Part shown: positions 60,508 through 64,000 of the stretch, one piece after another
Position numbering within the stretch: position 1 is the first letter of the stretch
How the letters are laid out: every line of letters begins with the position of its first letter
Assembly: GCA_036525535.1 (NCBI GenBank)
Contig: DATDAH010000244.1
Coordinates: forward strand, 1-64,000
Direction of reading: 5' to 3'
Origin: DATDAH01 sp036525535
GTDB lineage: Bacteria; Actinomycetota; Acidimicrobiia; Acidimicrobiales; DATDAH01
Length of the DNA stretch: 64,000 nt
Made by a program: the position numbers and the translations under genes
The notes under the pieces: generated by a model
The model's input: the letters and a program-made list of their open reading frames with translations, nothing else
Told to the model about the DNA's origin: nothing
Database searches by the model: none

Positions 60508-61617
60508 TCACTCCTCCTGTTCGACGGACGTGGGTCGCCGCGGACGACGGAACCTGAGCCGGGGCAGGTCGCCCATGCGGTCCGAGGACCACAGGGCGGG
60601 GGGCGGCTGCACCAGCGCACACAGCTCGAGCAGCACCCGGTCGTAGTTGACCCGCCAGCCGGCGAAGTCCCGCCAACACTGATCCCGGTCCGGCTTCAGC
60701 GGGACCCCGGCGGCGCGGAGCTGCTCGTAGACGCCGTCGAACTCGGCCTTGTGGATCGAGATCGGGTCCGTGGGTTGGGGTCGCCGCTCGTGGTGGATCC
60801 CGAAGAAGTCGGCGATGGCCCGCAGGGCGAGATAGCCCGACCGGATGGTCAGCTCGGCTCTCGCCTGGCGCGGGATGTCGAGGGTGGAGGACCGCAGGGC
60901 GGCCGCGTCGAGGACCGCCCCCGCCCCGGTGAGCCAGGAGCGGTGGTCGTCGATGGAGCGGAAGTGGACCAGCGCCGGATAGGTGGTGTGGCTCTCCTCG
61001 AGCTCGACGAACCAGTCCTCCCAGTCCGGCCACATGTCGTCGAGCTGCTCGAGCCGCTCGAGGCGGTGGTGCCGGATGAACATCTCGGCGGGCGTCGGCG
61101 GGGTGCCCGCCCGGCTGGAGAGCTTGGCCACCAGGTGCTCCCGGCGGGAGAAGTGGCCGTACATCGTGGGCAGGAAGCTGATGAGCAGGGCGACCAGGCC
61201 CAGGCCGATGACCGCCTCGACCACGGCGGCGCCCAGCGGCGGGCCCTCGTTGGGGCGGGAGAAGCCCAGCGTGGTGACCGACGAACCGGACAGCACGAAC
61301 TCCTCGCCGATGGGGTCGGCACCGAGGGCCCAGTAGATGGGCACGAACCCGATCATCACCCCGGTCACCCAGGCCAAGGGCATCAGCATCAGGGTCGTGG
61401 GGCCGTAGCGGGCCCGGATCGCCTCCCGCCGGGTCACGGTGCGGGCGCGGCAGGCGAAGAACTCGAACGGCCGGCGGACCACCACGAAGAGGACCCGGGT
61501 GAGCCACACCTGCTCGGGCCGCGGCACCACCACGGTCCACACCGCGGCCCGCACCACCCAGAGCACGACCGACGCGCCGGCGGCGAACGCCAGGAGCTGG
61601 ACCGCGAAACTCGCCAT
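60508..61617 (-). CDS. Pore-loop ion-channel-like membrane protein
   Basis: 369 residues. Four hydrophobic segments in the first 155 residues; EEFVLSGSSVTTLGFSRP (about 105-122) lies like a pore loop between helices, with TTLGF (115-119) in the place of a TVGYG selectivity filter. The helices LMLMPLAWVTGVMIGFVPIYWAL and VVEAVIGLGLVALLISFLP would flank it. A large cytoplasmic domain follows (about 160-369). It may be an ion channel or receptor-like relative. The TACGCT at 61627 is nine bases before the ATG. Operon with the acyl-CoA dehydrogenase. Confidence 0.75.
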   Translation of the reverse strand: MASFAVQLLAFAAGASVVLWVVRAAVWTVVVPRPEQVWLTRVLFVVVRRPFEFFACRARTVTRREAIRARYGPTTLMLMPLAWVTGVMIGFVPIYWALGADPIGEEFVLSGSSVTTLGFSRPNEGPPLGAAVVEAVIGLGLVALLISFLPTMYGHFSRREHLVAKLSSRAGTPPTPAEMFIRHHRLERLEQLDDMWPDWEDWFVELEESHTTYPALVHFRSIDDHRSWLTGAGAVLDAAALRSSTLDIPRQARAELTIRSGYLALRAIADFFGIHHERRPQPTDPISIHKAEFDGVYEQLRAAGVPLKPDRDQCWRDFAGWRVNYDRVLLELCALVQPPPALWSSDRMGDLPRLRFRRPRRPTSVEQEE

Positions 61618-61626
61618 GCGCGCCGG

Positions 61627-61632
61627 AGCGTA
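61627..61632 (-). promoter_or_regulatory. -10-like element of the channel-like gene
   Basis: TACGCT on the minus strand, nine bases before the ATG at 61617. Confidence 0.4.
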
Positions 61633-61644
61633 ACGGCGGGGCTG

Positions 61645-62649
61645 CTACTCCTCGGCGAGGTCAGGCATGAGGGAGAGGGTGAAGGCGCCGGAGCGGAAGG
61701 CGACGATCACGGCGCCGACACCGACACCGAGGGCCAGCGCGGTGACCAGGCGCTCGAAGGCGAACGGGACGTCTGTCGGGAGCACCGGGTTCGACAGCAC
61801 CGCGAGCCGGAACACGCCCCAGGTGGCCAGGAACACCCCGCCGGCGAGTAGCCCGACCGTGCGTAGGCGTTCGACGAGCACCGCCACGAGGGCGAGGACC
61901 ACCGCGACGAGGGCGACCACGACGGGCACGATCGAGGCCCCGGTGCCGGAGGGCAGGCTGGTGTAGCCCACCCACGCCACGCCCGCGGCGAGCAGGCCGA
62001 CGACGAGGACCAGGACGGCGGGCACCCGGTCGGGCAGCCGTGTCCCCCAGACGCCGAGCGCCACCAGGACCAGCAGGGCCAGGGCGAACCACGGGATCGG
62101 CGACACCGTCCCCTCGTAGCGAATCACGCCCGAGACGACGATCGGCTGACCATCGACCTCGATCGGGAGCGTCCAATCGAGGGTTCCGCCTGCTGGACGC
62201 TCACCGCCCATGAAGTGGGTCCGGTGATCGTGCCACGCGTAGGAACCGCCCGAGGACACGACCTGCTCCCAGTCGGGTTCGAGCGTGGTCGCATCGACCC
62301 CTTGCAGGTTGTCGGGGGCCAGCGCGTTCGTGCCGTACCGAGCGGCATTGATGTAGGTCGCCGGTGAGTTTCGGTTCTGCTCGACGCTTCCGTCGGCGTT
62401 GAACCGGAGGTAGGGCTCCCCTTCGTAGCCCTCGACGACCGCCGCGTGCCCGTTCTCGACCGTGAGTGCGATGAAGGCGTCACCCCCCGCGGTCTCGACG
62501 GTGAAGCCGGCGGGGTCCGGCTCGATGGAGGTGACCTCCGACGAGTAGCTCCCCGGCTTGGCCGCGTCGGCGGCGGCCGGGCCGGCCCCGAGGACCAGCC
62601 CGACCACCGCCAGGGTCACCGCACGACAGGCGACGGCCCGGGCGCTCAT
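61645..62649 (-). CDS. Copper-associated membrane protein with HxHxxHxM metal-binding candidate
   Basis: 334 residues: signal peptide (to about residue 28), an extracytoplasmic domain (30-185) and five membrane helices (from about 188). The domain ends in SYAWHDHRTHFMGG, where H140, H142, H145 and M147 could bind copper. IPWFALALLVLVALGVWGTRL starts the membrane part. Transcribed with ycnI four bases upstream, and with the copC/D-like gene before that. No known name for this family; linked to copper by operon only. Confidence 0.75.
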   Translation of the reverse strand: MSARAVACRAVTLAVVGLVLGAGPAAADAAKPGSYSSEVTSIEPDPAGFTVETAGGDAFIALTVENGHAAVVEGYEGEPYLRFNADGSVEQNRNSPATYINAARYGTNALAPDNLQGVDATTLEPDWEQVVSSGGSYAWHDHRTHFMGGERPAGGTLDWTLPIEVDGQPIVVSGVIRYEGTVSPIPWFALALLVLVALGVWGTRLPDRVPAVLVLVVGLLAAGVAWVGYTSLPSGTGASIVPVVVALVAVVLALVAVLVERLRTVGLLAGGVFLATWGVFRLAVLSNPVLPTDVPFAFERLVTALALGVGVGAVIVAFRSGAFTLSLMPDLAEE

Positions 62650-62653
62650 GGCG

Positions 62654-63310
62654 TCAGGATGCCTGACGGGAGCTCATCACGGCGTAGCCGCCGACAAGCA
62701 GGCCGACGGCCCCGACGATCAGGGCCACGACCGCCAGGCTGTCGCTGCTGCTGTCGTCGCTGCTGATCGTGGCCGTCGCCACGTCGTCGGCGTGCTCGTC
62801 CTCCTCCGCGCCCTCCTCGCCGTGGGTGTGCTCACCGTCGGACTCGGTCAGCGCAACGGCGGGGGCGGGGTGCTCCGGCTCCTCGCCCCCCTCGGGCGTC
62901 TCCTCGATCCAGGACACCTCGTCCCCGCTCTCGCAGGTCTGGATCGTCGGGAACAGCACGGTCTCACCCGGCGTGTCCGGCATCGGCACCGACAGGCCGA
63001 ACTCCATGAACTGGTCGTGGGGCAGCGGGCCACCCTCCCAGGTCACGACGACCGGGCCGGCGTCGTCCACCGTCGCCGCCCAGCCGGGGAGGAACTGGGG
63101 TGTGGCCGACTCGACGCCGTCGGGCAGCTGGACCTCGAGCTTCACGGTGCCGGTGTCGTCCTCACAGCCGTGGGGGACGACGAGGGCGAAGGTCACGAAC
63201 CCCCCGGCCGGCGCCTCCTCGACGGTGGGCTCGATGTGGGCCCACGCCGGGGCGGCCGGCCCGACGAGCAGGACGCCCGCGCCAGCCAGCACGGTCAACA
63301 GCTTCTTCAT
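62654..63310 (-). CDS. YcnI/DUF1775 copper-binding protein
   Basis: 218 residues. Signal peptide ends WAH, with predicted cleavage before His25 so that His becomes the first mature residue. The domain carries WEGGPLPHDQFMEFGLSVPMPDTPG and the Trp in VVTWEGG that, with His1 and a Glu, forms the monohistidine copper site described for YcnI. Then an acidic His-rich linker (DGEHTHGEEGAEEDEHAD, about 160-177) and a C-terminal membrane anchor (DSLAVVALIVGAVGLLVGGYAV). Middle gene of the copper operon. Confidence 0.88.
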   Translation of the reverse strand: MKKLLTVLAGAGVLLVGPAAPAWAHIEPTVEEAPAGGFVTFALVVPHGCEDDTGTVKLEVQLPDGVESATPQFLPGWAATVDDAGPVVVTWEGGPLPHDQFMEFGLSVPMPDTPGETVLFPTIQTCESGDEVSWIEETPEGGEEPEHPAPAVALTESDGEHTHGEEGAEEDEHADDVATATISSDDSSSDSLAVVALIVGAVGLLVGGYAVMSSRQAS

Positions 63311-63342
63311 GACACTCCCTTGGTTTGGATCATGGACAACGC

Positions 63343-64000
63343 TCAGCCCCCGACGAGGACCTCGACCTCGCCGGTCGCCGACTCGAAGCGGGAGATGTCG
63401 GCCGTCACCTGAATGGTCCACCGACCACCGGTGACGAGCTCGTTCCCGTCGATCTGAAAGTGAGCGGGGCCGGCCCGGAAGGGCTCCCGCACGATGGGGC
63501 CGATGTCGTCGGACGGCAGCGACAGGCTGACGCTGACGTCGTCGGCGATCTCCGCCGACCGGCCGTCCTCGTCGAAGAAGTAGAGGTGGATGGCGTTGCG
63601 GCCCGCCTGATTCGGGTCGACGACGATGTTCACCGAGCCGGCGTCCCCGAGGGCCACGGTCTCGCTGAAGATCTCGCCGATGCCCGCGGCACTGCGGGCC
63701 GGGGTGACGTTCACGAGCACGGCGGTGAGGGCGATGGCCACGACGAGAGCCGCGGCCTCGAGGCGGACGCTCTTGCGGAGCAACGACCAGGCCCGAGTGG
63801 CCGACGGCGAGCGTCGGATGGCGGGGACGACCCGGAACCGGTTGTGGGCCCCGATGAGGCCGACGACCAGGACCACGCCGACCTTGGCCAGCAGCGTCCA
63901 GCCGTAGGCGGTGGAGGTCAGCGCCCGCAGGGCCCGGACCTCGGACCAGGACAGAGCGACCCCGGCGGCACCGACGGCGAGGACGCAGACCGTGGCCACC
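63343..64000 (-). CDS. CopC/CopD-type copper resistance protein, C-terminal part (5' end outside window)
   Basis: At least 219 residues visible, open at the window edge. The first 100 residues are the end of a CopD domain with three membrane helices (VCVLAVGAAGVALSW, LLAKVGVVLVVGLIGAHNRFRVVPAIRR, LEAAALVVAIALTAVLVNVTP). A soluble FixH/YtkA-like domain follows (NIVVDPNQAGRNAIHLYFFDEDG, REPFRAGPAHFQIDGNELVTGGRWTIQVTADI). Such CopC-CopD-FixH proteins import or handle copper. First gene seen of the operon, 32 bases before ycnI. Confidence 0.85.
   Translation of the reverse strand, partial: VATVCVLAVGAAGVALSWSEVRALRALTSTAYGWTLLAKVGVVLVVGLIGAHNRFRVVPAIRRSPSATRAWSLLRKSVRLEAAALVVAIALTAVLVNVTPARSAAGIGEIFSETVALGDAGSVNIVVDPNQAGRNAIHLYFFDEDGRSAEIADDVSVSLSLPSDDIGPIVREPFRAGPAHFQIDGNELVTGGRWTIQVTADISRFESATGEVEVLVGG

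Noticed and set aside
1..64000. CRISPR arrays, prophage, transposases, tRNA or rRNA genes
   Set aside because: No regular short repeats with spacers, no integrase or transposase motifs, and no tRNA- or rRNA-like sequences were recognised on reading both strands.
1..64000. A biosynthetic gene cluster for a secondary metabolite
   Set aside because: AurF-like, SnoaL-like and TetR genes occur in such clusters, but there is no polyketide or peptide synthase and the genes are on separate transcripts among household lipid genes.

Overview
The window is chromosomal DNA of a high-GC actinobacterium, most likely from the class Acidimicrobiia (an Ilumatobacter- or Iamia-like lineage; this is inferred from gene content, since no rRNA gene is present). 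Supporting genes are nucS (the actinobacterial and archaeal mismatch endonuclease), mca (mycothiol conjugate amidase), four F420-type luciferase-like oxidoreductases, two wax-ester synthase/DGAT acyltransferases, many lipid and CoA enzymes, and a fused cysNC. Genes are dense and on both strands, and four-base start/stop overlaps are common. No rRNA, tRNA, CRISPR array, prophage or insertion sequence was seen.

Layout. 1-2.6 kb: methyltransferase tail, then a minus-strand operon thiolase-like/azlC/azlD. 2.6-12 kb: a small zinc-finger protein, a lipoprotein, and sulfate activation in two blocks (cysC facing cysQ; aarF-like kinase, cysD, cysNC), with a decayed enoyl-CoA hydratase between them. 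12-15.6 kb: pentapeptide protein and a 57-residue protein facing nucS across a perfect inverted repeat, then an F420 oxidoreductase and a nitroreductase that seems to start at CTG. 15.7-30 kb: a split MFE-2-like pair (MaoC hydratase plus SDR), VanW and LCP envelope proteins, WS/DGAT, F420 oxidoreductase, sugar-nucleotide reductase (second CTG start), acyl-CoA dehydrogenase, acyl-CoA synthetase, phosphotransferase and another SDR. 30-46 kb: RecB-type nuclease, PAP2, DsbA-like protein, second WS/DGAT, F420 oxidoreductase, tandem SnoaL protein, SDR, DUF2207, a methyltransferase/Mug-glycosylase fusion, a DUF7064/7065 protein, an AurF-like diiron enzyme facing a TetR, an F420 oxidoreductase with a thioesterase, and a thiolase. 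46-64 kb: thermonuclease, TetR with a DHA2 exporter, DUF4389 membrane protein, YdjC deacetylase, mca, glutamate dehydrogenase, a duplicated PhoU/RCK-C protein, an IlvC-like protein with an altered active site, PEBP lipoprotein, acylphosphatase and thioesterase, LemA pair, acyl-CoA dehydrogenase with a channel-like protein, and a copper operon running off the end.

How they fit. The lipid genes (FadD, FadE, MaoC/SDR, thiolases, thioesterases, WS/DGAT) look like scattered parts of acyl-CoA activation, beta-oxidation-type turnover and neutral-lipid storage, possibly on sterol-like or branched substrates. The cys genes activate sulfate to APS/PAPS and remove PAP; no reductase is in view, so PAPS could serve reduction or sulfation.

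The most general signal is regulatory: at least 21 genes have a TANNNT hexamer ending 6-8 bases before the start codon, the arrangement expected of leaderless transcripts. It supports many of the starts chosen here.
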